A stretch of DNA of 64,000 nt from Paenibacillus sp. H1-7 (GCF_022354825.1 NZ_CP031168.1:5643501-5707500), one strand, 5' to 3'; shown: positions 41,818 to 51,514, counted from the first letter of the stretch. Notes: a model not told the origin generated them from the sequence alone. Program-made: numbers and translations.

Positions 41818-44800
41818 ATGGAGATGGAGAAAAATAGCAATAAGGTCAAAAAAGTATTATGGAACATAGGTAAATATACGCTCATTACTTTGAAATGGAC
41901 ATTCATCGTTTGCGTTATCGCCGGGTTTCTTGGCGGGGGAGCCGCATTCGGCTATGTTTCTGCACTTGTAAAGGAGGACCCTGTACGGAGCAAGGAATCG
42001 ATGGTTACCCAAGTACAGGAGAATGCGATTACCGGCTTCGTCTACTTCAATGACGATAGCGTCATTGGGCAGCTTCGATCGGAGGAAGACCGCCGGATGG
42101 CCGAGCTGAGCGAAATTCCGCAGCAGCTCCTGGATGCCGTATTTGCCATCGAGGATAATAACTTTTACGAGCATCACGGGATCGACTTCAAAGGCTTGGC
42201 ACGCGCCGTCGTCCAAAAGCTGTTGAGAGAAGACATTCAAACCGGAGGCAGCACGATTACCCAGCAGCTGGCTCGCCGTGTGTTCTTATCTCTGGACAAA
42301 GAGGACAGCAGGAAAGCCAAAGAAATCTTCCTCGCCATGAGGATGGAACGGCTAATGTCTAAAGATGAGATCCTTCTCGCCTACTTGAACAAGATCCCTT
42401 ACGGAAACGGCTCGTCCGGCTACAACCTGTACGGAATCAAAGCTGCGGCAAAAGGCATTTTTAACATTAGCGATCTGAAAGAGCTGAACATTGCACAAGC
42501 CGCGTACTTGGCAGGATTGCCGCAGCAGCCGAGCAACTACTCGACCTTCACGAGCAAAGGGCAATTCGACGGAGCGGCTTTCAAACGAGCCGTAAACCGG
42601 CAGCAGCTAGTGTTACGGCGCATGCTGGAGGAAGGTCGCATTAATCAGGAGCAGTACAATGAGGCCATGAACTTTGACTTGCGAGCTTCTTTGGCGGAGC
42701 CTGCGAAGAAGGCTTACTCCACCTACCCTTATCTGATGCTGGAGGTTGAGAAGGAAGCCGCCAAGACGCTGCTGAAGGTGCAAGACCCTAAAACGGCTGA
42801 ACAGCCAAATACGGATGCATACAACGAAGCTTTGAAAAACGTGCAGGCGCAAATGAACCGCGGCGGTTATCATATTTATACGACCATCGACAAGGACATT
42901 TACGATTCGATGCATGAGATTGCGGAGAATCCTAAGAACTTCACTCCCGATGACCCGACCAAAGGGATCGAGCAAGTCGGCGCCGTTATGATGGAGAGTA
43001 AAACCGGAGCCATTCTCGGGATGATCGAAGGGCGGGACTTCTTCAAGGAGCAGCTCAACCATGCGACGCAGGCATACCGCCAGCCGGGCTCTACGATGAA
43101 GCCTATAGCGGCTTACGTACCGGCTATCGAGAAAGGCGCCATCCAGCCGGCATCGATTATCGACGACGTCCCGGTCATTTTGAAGGACGGCACGAAGGTA
43201 GGCTACCATATCCCGGAAAACTGGGATGATCAATACCACGGCCTGGTTACGGCCCGCAGAGCATTGAACCAGTCCTATAACATTCCGGCGATCAAGCTGT
43301 TCCTGGACGTAGTCGGAATTAAGGAAGCTTGGGACTTCGCCAAGAAGCTGGGCATCACGACCATTACCAAAGAGGATTATGTTGCGCAGACCGGAGTTAT
43401 CGGCGGCTTGCGGTACGGGGTTTCCGTCAAGGAATTGACCAGCGCGTATTCGGCCATCGGGAACAAAGGGATACATAACGACGCTTATCTGATTCGTAAA
43501 ATTACGGATTCCAACGGCAAAACGGTCTACGAGCATGAACTCAAGCCGGAGACGCTGTTCTCCGAGCAAACCGCCTACCTGATGTCGGATATGATGCGTA
43601 CCGTTATTACTGCGGGGACGGCTACAGACCTGATGAGCAAGTTCAAGCATTATGGCAAAATGCCTATCGTAGGGAAAACCGGCTCCACTCAGGACGATGC
43701 GGACGCCTGGTTTATGGGGTATACACCGGACGTTACGTTAGGTGTCTGGATCGGTTACGATTCGCCTGTTCACAAGCTGAGCAAGAAGACGGGCGGTACG
43801 AACCGGGCCAAAGATATTTGGGCTCTGTCCATGGATGCGGCGATTAATAAAAAGCCGGACTATTTCCCGACCAAAGAATTTAAGCGTCCGGAGAATATCG
43901 TGGAGATGACCGTATCCAGTCTGTCTGGCAAGCTGCCAAGCGAAGCTACAACCAAAGCCGGCAAGCTGGTTACCGATTTGTTCAACAAAAAAGCGATTCC
44001 GACTGAGGAAGACAATGTGATGGTTAAGCTCCCTATCGTGTCGTACAACGGAATCAATTACATTGCCCAATCCACAACACCGGCAGACTTCGTTCAGGAG
44101 AAAACCGTAATCAAGCGCGAGAAATCGCTGACAAGCATTATGAAGGAGCTTCAGGGCATCATTTCGAAAATTCCTGAGGACCGCCGTCAGCCGCTGGCAA
44201 AATACCGGCCAACGGATTATGACGAAGACGCGCCTTCCGAGACGGATCCAAGAACGGATGACGGCAATCCGCCTGCGGCACCTACAACGGTTGTAGCCAC
44301 CCACTCGGAAGGCAACAGCGTTATTACGTTCCAGGCCAGCGGAAGTGCCGATGTCGTCGGTTACAGGCTTTACCGCTCCGTTAATAACGGCGGATTCCAG
44401 CGTGTGAACGGCAAGGTTATCCTGGCTGGGCAGGAAACGAAATTTACGGACTCGACGACGGCCACTAGTCCCGTTGGCTATTATGTTACTGCTGTCGACG
44501 TGGCGGGCAAAGAATCCGCTCCAAGCAAAGGGGCTTATACGGACGGCACCAGCATGGATCTCCTGGCCTTGGCGGATGGCAATAACACGGGCAGTCAAGG
44601 CAATTCCAAGGACAAGAACGATAATAACGAAACGAAACCAGGAGGCTCGACGCCTTCCGGACCGGCCAAGGAGGTACCTGCCGCACCTTCAGGGCTTACG
44701 ATTAAAGCTAACGGAAACAGCCTTATGATGCAGTGGAAGGCGAATCCGGATAAGGATAAAGTAAAGCAATACAGCATCTATTACAGCGATAAGGAAAACG

Positions 44801-44943
44801 GAAACTACAAAAAGCTGGGCAACGTGCTTAATGGCACGGAATTCCGTTATTTTGCCGCCGAATACGACGGCTACTACAAGATATCGGCAGTGAACGAGCT
44901 GGGCGAATCCAAATTGTCCGCACCGGTTCACTACAAAAAGTAA
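41818..44943 (+). CDS. Class A penicillin-binding protein (PBP1A type) with fibronectin-like C-terminus
   Basis: A 1041-residue bifunctional peptidoglycan synthase. One TM anchor near residues 20-45; GT51 glycosyltransferase with catalytic E112 in EDNNFYEHHG and GGSTITQQLAR; transpeptidase with S425 (PGSTMK), SYN triad at S486 and KTGST at K620. After the catalytic domains are two fibronectin type III-like modules (about 825-915 and 965-1040) joined by an Asn/Gly/Lys-rich linker. Fn3 tails occur in Firmicute PBPs. The ATG at 41818 has GGGAGG at 12-bp spacing; an in-frame ATG two codons later is also possible. Confidence 0.92.
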   Translation: MEMEKNSNKVKKVLWNIGKYTLITLKWTFIVCVIAGFLGGGAAFGYVSALVKEDPVRSKESMVTQVQENAITGFVYFNDDSVIGQLRSEEDRRMAELSEIPQQLLDAVFAIEDNNFYEHHGIDFKGLARAVVQKLLREDIQTGGSTITQQLARRVFLSLDKEDSRKAKEIFLAMRMERLMSKDEILLAYLNKIPYGNGSSGYNLYGIKAAAKGIFNISDLKELNIAQAAYLAGLPQQPSNYSTFTSKGQFDGAAFKRAVNRQQLVLRRMLEEGRINQEQYNEAMNFDLRASLAEPAKKAYSTYPYLMLEVEKEAAKTLLKVQDPKTAEQPNTDAYNEALKNVQAQMNRGGYHIYTTIDKDIYDSMHEIAENPKNFTPDDPTKGIEQVGAVMMESKTGAILGMIEGRDFFKEQLNHATQAYRQPGSTMKPIAAYVPAIEKGAIQPASIIDDVPVILKDGTKVGYHIPENWDDQYHGLVTARRALNQSYNIPAIKLFLDVVGIKEAWDFAKKLGITTITKEDYVAQTGVIGGLRYGVSVKELTSAYSAIGNKGIHNDAYLIRKITDSNGKTVYEHELKPETLFSEQTAYLMSDMMRTVITAGTATDLMSKFKHYGKMPIVGKTGSTQDDADAWFMGYTPDVTLGVWIGYDSPVHKLSKKTGGTNRAKDIWALSMDAAINKKPDYFPTKEFKRPENIVEMTVSSLSGKLPSEATTKAGKLVTDLFNKKAIPTEEDNVMVKLPIVSYNGINYIAQSTTPADFVQEKTVIKREKSLTSIMKELQGIISKIPEDRRQPLAKYRPTDYDEDAPSETDPRTDDGNPPAAPTTVVATHSEGNSVITFQASGSADVVGYRLYRSVNNGGFQRVNGKVILAGQETKFTDSTTATSPVGYYVTAVDVAGKESAPSKGAYTDGTSMDLLALADGNNTGSQGNSKDKNDNNETKPGGSTPSGPAKEVPAAPSGLTIKANGNSLMMQWKANPDKDKVKQYSIYYSDKENGNYKKLGNVLNGTEFRYFAAEYDGYYKISAVNELGESKLSAPVHYKK

Positions 44944-45062
44944 GAAAAACCTCTAACGAGGTCCTTCCACGGAGGAGCGACCTCGTTAGAGGTAGTTTTA
45001 TCGCCAAATAGAAATTTCACATCCGATGACTTCGGAAAGTTAAAAATTCTGAATATGATAAC
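44944..45062. repeat. Two-hairpin intergenic repeat, copy 3
   Basis: Starts GAAAAACCTCTAACGAGGTC. The first hairpin is a perfect 15-bp stem ACCTCTAACGAGGTC/GACCTCGTTAGAGGT, followed by AGTTTTATCGCCAAATAGAA and a second, weaker fold. It abuts the PBP stop codon, as copy 1 abuts rqcH, and could act as terminator. Confidence 0.78.
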
Positions 45063-45113
45063 AAAAAAACACCCTGCAAGGAAGGCCTGAGAGCCGATTC
45101 CTTGCAGGGTGTC
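45063..45113 (-). terminator. Terminator of acsA
   Basis: ACACCCTGCAAGGAA (45069-45083) pairs with TTCCTTGCAGGGTGT (45098-45112): 15 perfect pairs, with T run on the minus strand. Confidence 0.92.
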
Positions 45114-45144
45114 TTGTTTCTATAAGCTATACAACAAATGCTGA

Positions 45145-46872
45145 TTAGTCCTCAATGGTGGAAAGGTCACCTGTTGGCAGGTTCAATTCCCAAGCCTTCA
45201 ATACGCGGCGCATAATTTTACCGCTGCGGGTCTTAGGAAGCTTATCCTTGAATTCAATTTCTCTTGGCGCTGCATGCGCCGATAAGCCGATTTTTACGAA
45301 TTTGGCAATGTCCGCTTTCAGCTCCTCGGACGGCTCAAAGCCTTCACGCAAAGCGATAAACGCTTTAATAATTTCGCCGCGCATAGGATCCGGCTTCCCG
45401 ATTACGCCTGCTTCGGCAACGGCCGGATGCTCTACAAGCTTGCTCTCGACTTCAAACGGACCTACCCGCTCGCCGGCCGTATTGATGACGTCATCGATCC
45501 GTCCTTGGAACCAGAAGTAGCCGTCTTCGTCAGCATAAGCGGAGTCGCCGGAGATATACCAGCCTTGAATACGGAAGTACTCCTCGTACTTCGCCGGGTT
45601 GTTCCAAATCTTGCGCATCATGGACGGCCAAGGCGTCTTGATCGCCAGGTTGCCCATACGGTACGGCGGCAAAATGTTGCCTGCATCGTCGACGATAGCC
45701 GCTTCTACACCAGGGATCGGCTTGCCCATGGAACCAGGACGAATTGCCATAGCAGGATAGTTACAGATTAACTGTCCGCCGGTTTCCGTCATCCACCATG
45801 TATCGTGGATCCGCTGATTATATACCTTCAATCCCCAACGTACGACTTCAGGGTTAAGAGGCTCACCTACGCTAAGCACATGACGAAGTGAGGACAGATT
45901 GAACTGCTTCGACACATCGTCTCCTGCACCCATGAGCATGCGGAACGCCGTTGGAGCGCTGTACCAGACGGATACGCCGTACTTCTCCAGCGTCCGATAC
46001 CAATCCTGAGGGCTGAATCTTCCGCCTCGGATGACATTCGTTGCACCGTTCAGCCAAGGTGCAAAAATACCGTAAGAAGTACCGGTTACCCAACCCGGGT
46101 CCGCTGTACACCAGTAAACATCGTTGTCCTGCAAATCCAGCACGATGCGTCCTGTATAATAATGCTGCAGCATCGCGTTATGGACATGGAATACGCCCTT
46201 CGGCTTACCTGTCGAACCGGATGTATAATGAATCAGCATCCCGTCTTCGCGGTCCACCCATTCGATGTCGAGTTGATCGGAGGCTTGAGCCATTTCCTGA
46301 TGGAAGTCGATCTGTCCTTCGGATAACTGAATATCCTCGCCGACAAGAATCACATGCTTCAATTCGGGCAGCTCCGCAACCGGAACACGGGATACCTGCG
46401 AGGGCGTCGTAATGATGGCTACCGCTCCGCTATCCTGTAGACGGTCCTTAACGGCGGTCTCCATGAATGCCTCGAAGAGAGGACCAACCACTGCGCCCAC
46501 CTTGAGGGAACCGATTAAAGAAAAGTACAGCTCCGGAGTTCTTGGCATGAAGATAAACACGCGATCTCCCTTGCCGATGCCCAGCTTGCGGAGGACATTA
46601 CCGAAGCGGTTGGATTGAAGCTTCATTTGCTCATATGTGTAGCTCTCGTCCCGCTTGTCATCACTGTAGTATAATGCAATTTTATCGCGTCTCTCGGCGG
46701 ATTCCGCATGGCGGTCGATCGCTTCGTAAGCCATGTTCACTTTTCCGGTAGAAGACCAGGAGAATTGCTTCTCGATAGCTTCCCAGCTGAAATGGGCGCG
46801 CTCTTCCTCGTAATTTTTCATATTCGCTGTTGTAGATACGGCTTCAATAATTTCTTTATTTGCGTGATCCAT
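45145..46872 (-). CDS. acsA: Acetyl-CoA synthetase
   Basis: Activates acetate to acetyl-CoA through acetyl-AMP. A 575-residue AMP-forming ligase with the P-loop YTSGSTGKPKG, core WWMTETGGQ, hinge WFQGRIDDVINTAGERVGP, and the C-terminal PKTRSGKIMRR whose lysine is the acetylation target of AcuA-type enzymes. ATG at 46872 follows AGGAGG; the frame's extension upstream overlaps that site. Divergent from acuA-acuC, an arrangement as in B. subtilis. A cre-like site lies in the 5' leader, suggesting CcpA control. Confidence 0.95.
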   Translation of the reverse strand: MDHANKEIIEAVSTTANMKNYEEERAHFSWEAIEKQFSWSSTGKVNMAYEAIDRHAESAERRDKIALYYSDDKRDESYTYEQMKLQSNRFGNVLRKLGIGKGDRVFIFMPRTPELYFSLIGSLKVGAVVGPLFEAFMETAVKDRLQDSGAVAIITTPSQVSRVPVAELPELKHVILVGEDIQLSEGQIDFHQEMAQASDQLDIEWVDREDGMLIHYTSGSTGKPKGVFHVHNAMLQHYYTGRIVLDLQDNDVYWCTADPGWVTGTSYGIFAPWLNGATNVIRGGRFSPQDWYRTLEKYGVSVWYSAPTAFRMLMGAGDDVSKQFNLSSLRHVLSVGEPLNPEVVRWGLKVYNQRIHDTWWMTETGGQLICNYPAMAIRPGSMGKPIPGVEAAIVDDAGNILPPYRMGNLAIKTPWPSMMRKIWNNPAKYEEYFRIQGWYISGDSAYADEDGYFWFQGRIDDVINTAGERVGPFEVESKLVEHPAVAEAGVIGKPDPMRGEIIKAFIALREGFEPSEELKADIAKFVKIGLSAHAAPREIEFKDKLPKTRSGKIMRRVLKAWELNLPTGDLSTIED

Positions 46873-46909
46873 TCTGCTACCTCCTAAAATGAACATTTTT
46901 CCATTTTCA

Positions 46910-46923
46910 TTGAAACGCTTTCA
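46910..46923. promoter_or_regulatory. Candidate cre (CcpA-binding) site for acsA
   Basis: Minus strand TGAAAGCGTTTCAA agrees with the cre consensus TGWAANCGNTNWCA at 12 of 14 positions. It sits about 30-43 bp downstream of the predicted acsA start, where CcpA would act as a roadblock. In B. subtilis acsA and acuABC are CcpA-repressed. Confidence 0.6.
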
Positions 46924-46959
46924 TTCATAAGTAAGATCGATGGTTTTGCTTCATCAGGT

Positions 46960-46968
46960 ATTATACCA
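46960..46968 (-). promoter_or_regulatory. Extended -10 promoter of acsA
   Basis: Minus strand TGGTATAAT: a perfect TATAAT with TGn extension, about 88 bp before the acsA start. No good -35 is present. Confidence 0.6.
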
Positions 46969-47106
46969 CAGTCTCAATTTTTCGACTATTTCTTTTATTG
47001 ATCTCTTATTTTTGATATAGTAACTACAAGCATGGGTGCGCAAAACCAACCTGTCGTTAAACCGGACTCACTCCGCTTGATCCGCAAGAAGGGAGACAAC
47101 TTGCAA

Positions 47107-47739
47107 ATGGAGCATTACAAAATTTATCATTCCCGTCGCGTACCCTATCGCGATTCGCAGATTACAGTGGAAGGCCCTGTGCCTCCTGAACAATTGAAAT
47201 CGTACCGGATGCATCCCGATCTGGATGCGTTTCGCCGTCCCAAGGAGCAATTCGAAGCTCTGATTGAAATAGCAGAGCTCCCGGAAGGCCGGATCATTAT
47301 CTCCCGGCTGGATGATCAGATCGTCGGCTATGTCACCTTCCATTACCCTGATGAAATGGAACGGTGGTCGGAAGGCAACATGGAGGATTTGATCGAGCTG
47401 GGAGCTATCGAGGTCGCTGACGATTACCGGGGCTGCAGTCTCGGAAAGCATATGATCCAGCTTGCGTTCGAACAAGATCAATTGGAGAATGCAATTGTTT
47501 TCGCTACAGAATATTATTGGCATTGGGATCTGGAAAAAAGCGGGCTTAACGTATGGGATTACCGTAAGCTGATGGAGAAGCTGATGAAGAGCGTCGATAT
47601 GGTCTGGTTCGCTACGGACGATCCCGAAATTTGCTCTCATCCTGCCAATTGCCTTATGGTTCGAATCGGCAAGCAAGTGCCGTTATCTTCGGTTGAGCAG
47701 TTCGACCGCGTTCGTTTTCGGCAGCGGTTCATGTATTAA
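47107..47739 (+). CDS. acuA: AcuA, acetyl-CoA synthetase N-acetyltransferase
   Basis: A 210-residue GNAT acetyltransferase. It follows the B. subtilis AcuA pattern closely: start MEHYKIYHS, PEGRIII, ERWSEGNMEDLIELGAIEVA, DYRGCSLGKH (acetyl-CoA loop), TEYYWHWDL, VWFATDDPEI and end RFMY. AcuA acetylates the catalytic lysine of AcsA and switches it off. The ATG at 47107 is chosen since it fits AcuA's N-terminus and AAGGGAG lies upstream; the longer frame adds 25 non-matching residues. Confidence 0.93.
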   Translation: MEHYKIYHSRRVPYRDSQITVEGPVPPEQLKSYRMHPDLDAFRRPKEQFEALIEIAELPEGRIIISRLDDQIVGYVTFHYPDEMERWSEGNMEDLIELGAIEVADDYRGCSLGKHMIQLAFEQDQLENAIVFATEYYWHWDLEKSGLNVWDYRKLMEKLMKSVDMVWFATDDPEICSHPANCLMVRIGKQVPLSSVEQFDRVRFRQRFMY

Positions 47740-47813
47740 ACGACGTTGCAAATTCATTAACCTCTATCACGGTACATAGGACAGTAGAGGAACGAGCCAT
47801 GGGGGCGGAACAT

Positions 47814-48989
47814 ATGACTACATCATCTTTATTCATATATGATGAACGAGAAACCGGCTACCGTTTTCAGGCCGATCATCCTTTTAACCAGGAGCGGCTG
47901 CGCTTGACGGTCGACCTGCTGCGCAAGCTGGGGGCACTGCCGGAATCGGCGGTCCGTGCTCCTCAGCATGCAACCGATGAACAGCTTCTAGCCGTTCACA
48001 GTGCTGATTATATCGAAGCGGTGAAAGCGCTTAGTCAAGACCAGCCTGATGAAGAGTGGCTTAGCCGCGTTGAGAAATATGGCTTCGATTCCGAGGATAC
48101 GCCTTACTTTCCGCGTATGCACGAGATTACCTCGCTGCTCGTAGGAGGCTCGGTCAAAGCCGTCGACGAAGTCATGAGCGGACAAACCGAGCATGCCCTC
48201 CATCTCGGCGGCGGGCTTCATCATGCATTGCGCAACAAGGCCGCGGGCTTTTGCATCTACAACGACGCCTCCGTGGCGATCCAGCATGCGAGACACCGTT
48301 ACGGCGCCCGCGTTCTGTATATCGATACGGACGTGCACCACGGGGACGGTGTCCAATGGAGCTTCTACAGCGAACCCGACGTATGCACGCTGTCGATCCA
48401 TGAGACCGGGAAATATTTGTTTCCCGGTACCGGTGCGGTGAACGAGCGCGGCGAAGGCACCGCGTTCGGCACCTGTATTAACATTCCAGTCGAGCCGTAT
48501 ACGGAAGACGACTCCTGGCTGGAATGTCTCGAGGAAGTGCTGGACCGGGTCGCGGCGCATTTTCAGCCGGACCTTATCGTATCGCAGCATGGATGCGACG
48601 CCCATGCTTACGATCCATTGTCCCATGTCCATTGCTCCATGGACATTTACAAGGCGATGCCGCGCCTGATCCACCGCCTGGCCCACCAATACAGCGGTGG
48701 GCGCTGGGTGGCGCTTGGCGGCGGCGGGTACGACTTCTGGCGCGTTGTACCGCGCGCCTGGAGCCTGCTCTGGCTCGAGATGAGCGACCACCCTATGGTC
48801 GCCCAGCTCGAGCGCGAGCAGGACATGGAGCTGCCTCTCGCGTGGCTGTCGCAGTGGCAGCTCCACAGCCCGGTCGAGCTGCCGACCACGTGGCTCGACG
48901 GCAAAGACTGGGCGCCGATGCCGCGGCGCCAGGAGGTCACTGCCAAGAATCGCCAGACGAAGGAGCTGGCGATGCTGTACTTGCCTTAA
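47814..48989 (+). CDS. acuC: AcuC, class I/II histone-deacetylase-like protein deacetylase
   Basis: A 391-residue arginase-fold deacetylase. Zinc and catalytic residues are in LHLGGGLHHA, YIDTDVHHGDGVQ and SQHGCDAHAYDPLSH, and GGGGYDFWRVV closes the pocket. In B. subtilis AcuC removes the acetyl group placed on AcsA by AcuA. AcuB, the CBS/ACT protein that lies between them in Bacillus, is missing. The second in-frame ATG (47814) is taken because it matches the AcuC N-terminus (SLFIYDER) and GGGGGCGG precedes it; 47799 is possible. Confidence 0.92.
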   Translation: MTTSSLFIYDERETGYRFQADHPFNQERLRLTVDLLRKLGALPESAVRAPQHATDEQLLAVHSADYIEAVKALSQDQPDEEWLSRVEKYGFDSEDTPYFPRMHEITSLLVGGSVKAVDEVMSGQTEHALHLGGGLHHALRNKAAGFCIYNDASVAIQHARHRYGARVLYIDTDVHHGDGVQWSFYSEPDVCTLSIHETGKYLFPGTGAVNERGEGTAFGTCINIPVEPYTEDDSWLECLEEVLDRVAAHFQPDLIVSQHGCDAHAYDPLSHVHCSMDIYKAMPRLIHRLAHQYSGGRWVALGGGGYDFWRVVPRAWSLLWLEMSDHPMVAQLEREQDMELPLAWLSQWQLHSPVELPTTWLDGKDWAPMPRRQEVTAKNRQTKELAMLYLP

Positions 48990-48996
48990 AACAACC

Positions 48997-49031
48997 GCGA
49001 ACGGCCCTGCTAAAGGGCCGTTCGCTTTTTC
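48997..49031 (+). terminator. Rho-independent terminator of acuA-acuC
   Basis: GCGAACGGCCCT, five-base loop, AGGGCCGTTCGC, TTTTTC; 8 nt after the stop. Confidence 0.92.
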
Positions 49032-49364
49032 ATCCTAATCCCATCAGCCTCACAATGCTTCATCTCCCCTTCCTTCCTCCTCTACAAGTTCCATCTTTCA
49101 TCCTCCCATGCCCTGCCCGCATCTTCTAGCATCCATCTCGACACCATAGTTACACGAGCATTCAACCGTAGTCTGGGGGAAAATTCAGTTTATCCAAATT
49201 TCACCAAATAGTGCGGGAAGGCCGGGTTCTCCTCTAGGATCTCATCCGCCTCCTATGCTTTTGTGAAAATCCCAATAGAAAGCTATAACTAAATGTGTCC
49301 CCGAAAACAAATGCGGCCGGAGGGGCTGACCACCGGGAACCCTGAACTCGCCAACAAAGCTTAA
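49032..49364. other. Intergenic stretch without recognisable gene
   Basis: About 330 bp between the acuC and glyS terminators, both converging on it. The first 100 bases are markedly C/T-rich on the plus strand. No frame with a ribosome site, no RNA motif I recognise and no copy of the window's repeats were found. Confidence 0.6.
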
Positions 49365-49397
49365 CAAAAAAAAGCCCGCACCCTGTGAGTGCGGACT
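49365..49397 (-). terminator. Rho-independent terminator of mtnN-glyS
   Basis: Minus strand GTCCGCAC, six-base loop, GGTGCGGGC, TTTTTTTT; 10 nt past the glyS stop. Confidence 0.88.
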
Positions 49398-49407
49398 TTA
49401 ATTTTAC

Positions 49408-50790
49408 TTAAAATTGAATGTTTTGTTCAATGAATGCTTTCAGCTCGCTGATCGGCATCCGGGTTTGCTCCATCGTGTCGCGGTGACGTACCGTAACTTG
49501 ACCGTCCTGCTCGGATTCGAAGTCGTACGTGATGCAGAAAGGAGTACCGATTTCATCGTGACGGCGGTATCTTTTACCGATCGAGCCTGCATCGTCATAA
49601 TCGACCATGAAGTCCTTCGACAAGTCTTCGAAGATTTTTTGCGCGCCTTCAGCCAGCTTTTTGGAAAGCGGGAAGATGGCTGCCTTGATCGGTGCAAGCG
49701 CCGGATGGAAACGCAGCACAGTACGGCTGTCGTCGCCTTCAAGCTGTTGCTCCTCATACGCATCGATCAGGAACGCCAGCGTTACGCGGTCCGCTCCAAG
49801 AGACGGCTCGATGCAGTAAGGAATGTAGCGCTCGTTCGATTCCTGGTCGATATAATTGAAATCTTCGCCGGAATGCTCCATATGCTGCTTCAAATCGTAA
49901 TCCGTACGGTCTGCGATGCCCCATAGCTCGCCCCAGCCGAATGGGAATTTGAATTCAATATCTGTCGTTGCGTTGCTGTAGTGGGACAGCTCATCATCGG
50001 AATGGTCGCGAAGTCGGATACTAGCTTCTTTCAAGCCGAGACTCATCAGCCATTGGAAGCAAAAATTTCTCCAGTATTCGAACCATTGCAGGTCCTCGCC
50101 CGGTTTGCAGAAAAATTCCAGCTCCATTTGCTCGAACTCGCGGGTACGGAACGTAAAGTTACCAGGTGTAATCTCGTTACGGAAGCTTTTGCCGATTTGG
50201 CCGATACCGAACGGCAGCTTCTTTCTCATGGTCCGCTGCACGTTCTTGAAGTTGACGAAAATCCCTTGAGCCGTCTCCGGACGCATATACACTACGTTCG
50301 CGCTCGATTCCGTTACACCCTGGAACGTCTTGAACATCAGGTTGAACTGGCGGATGTCGGTGTAATCGAAAGCGCCGCAATCCGGACATACGATGTTATG
50401 CTCCTTGATCAAATCCATCATCTGATCGAAGGTCATGCCGTCCACTACGATCTCGATGCCCTTTTCGTTCAACGCATTCTCGATGATTTTGTCCGCACGG
50501 TGACGGGATTTACATTTCTTACAGTCGATCATAGGATCGTTGAAGTTGCCGACGTGGCCGGAAGCAACCCAAGCTTGCGGATTCATCAAAATCGCGGCAT
50601 CCAAACCTACGTTGTATGGCGATTGCTGGATGAATTTTTTCCACCATGCGCGTTTGATATTGTTTTTGAGCTCTACACCCAAAGGACCGTAATCCCATGT
50701 ATTGGCCAAGCCTCCGTAAATTTCGGAACCCGGGAAAATAAAGCCTCTATGCTTCGCTAGCGCAACTACTTGATCCATTGTTACTGTCAT
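49408..50790 (-). CDS. glyS: Glycyl-tRNA synthetase, homodimeric type
   Basis: A 460-residue class II synthetase of the alpha2 (archaeal/eukaryote-like GlyQS) type, not the alpha2beta2 GlyQ-GlyS found in B. subtilis. Motif 1 region starts [20 protein letters not shown]; zinc-type CKKC and CPDC pairs follow; motif 2 [20 protein letters not shown] and motif 3 [14 protein letters not shown] are present, then the anticodon-binding domain. It lies 22 bp after mtnN with no T-box of its own. ATG follows GGAGAGAAC. Confidence 0.93.
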   Translation of the reverse strand: MTVTMDQVVALAKHRGFIFPGSEIYGGLANTWDYGPLGVELKNNIKRAWWKKFIQQSPYNVGLDAAILMNPQAWVASGHVGNFNDPMIDCKKCKSRHRADKIIENALNEKGIEIVVDGMTFDQMMDLIKEHNIVCPDCGAFDYTDIRQFNLMFKTFQGVTESSANVVYMRPETAQGIFVNFKNVQRTMRKKLPFGIGQIGKSFRNEITPGNFTFRTREFEQMELEFFCKPGEDLQWFEYWRNFCFQWLMSLGLKEASIRLRDHSDDELSHYSNATTDIEFKFPFGWGELWGIADRTDYDLKQHMEHSGEDFNYIDQESNERYIPYCIEPSLGADRVTLAFLIDAYEEQQLEGDDSRTVLRFHPALAPIKAAIFPLSKKLAEGAQKIFEDLSKDFMVDYDDAGSIGKRYRRHDEIGTPFCITYDFESEQDGQVTVRHRDTMEQTRMPISELKAFIEQNIQF

Positions 50791-50812
50791 GATTGTTCTC
50801 TCCTTCTAAATT

Positions 50813-51514
50813 CTACAGATGCTTCAACATATGCTCGACGATCCGATAAGAATTCTCGGATGCTTGCACAGTAAATTCGGCAAAATTGACATGCGCGGAC
50901 CCATCCGCTTTATCAGACATGGAACGAATAATTACATGCGGGATACTGTTCATGGCGCATACTTGTGCAACGGCCGCTCCCTCCATCTCCGTGCACGCCC
51001 CCTGCAGCTCGCTAAAGAGCCTGGAGACAGTCTCGCGGCTTGCGATAAACTGGTCGCCGGACAATACTCTGCCGACCTTCACGCGGCCGTCAAACAGCTC
51101 TGCGCTCGCATTAACGGCCAATTGCCGCAGAGACTCGTCGGAAGCAAACAAGGATGTCTCCTCGTACGGAATCGTACCGAGCGGAAATCCAAGAGCAGTC
51201 ACATCCATATCATGCTGCATGGACTCCGACGACACGACAATATCCCCTACGTTAAGCTCCGGATCTACAGCTCCGGCTACTCCCGTAAAGATGATCGCAT
51301 CGACTCCGAACGTGTCGATCAGAACCTGGGTGGTCACCGCCGCATTCACTTTCCCTACACCGGATTTACATAGTACGATCGATTTGCCGTGAAACAGGCC
51401 CTCCCTGAACTGCACTTTGGCCTTTTCCGTTAGCTGCACCTGCTCCATGTGCTGCAAAAATTGTTCAATTTCTTCTTTCATCGCGCCAATCACGCCGATT
51501 TTTTTGTAAGACAA
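50813..51514 (-). CDS. mtnN: 5'-methylthioadenosine/S-adenosylhomocysteine nucleosidase
   Basis: A 233-residue nucleoside phosphorylase-fold hydrolase, cleaving adenine from MTA and SAH. Diagnostic blocks: IGVIGAMKEEIEQFL, FTGVAGAVDPELNVGDIVVS, CTEMEGAAVAQVC (substrate ribose site) and IRSMSDKADG with the catalytic aspartate. TTG start at 51514 with AGGAGG seven bases upstream. It shares a transcript with glyS downstream, an unusual pairing. It may also recycle SAH for the methionine enzyme at 2.3 kb. Confidence 0.94.
   Translation of the reverse strand: MSYKKIGVIGAMKEEIEQFLQHMEQVQLTEKAKVQFREGLFHGKSIVLCKSGVGKVNAAVTTQVLIDTFGVDAIIFTGVAGAVDPELNVGDIVVSSESMQHDMDVTALGFPLGTIPYEETSLFASDESLRQLAVNASAELFDGRVKVGRVLSGDQFIASRETVSRLFSELQGACTEMEGAAVAQVCAMNSIPHVIIRSMSDKADGSAHVNFAEFTVQASENSYRIVEHMLKHL

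Noticed and set aside
47760-47797. CCTCTA...TAGAGG fold before acuC resembling the two-hairpin repeat
   Set aside because: Only six bases agree with the repeat and the conserved central block is missing.
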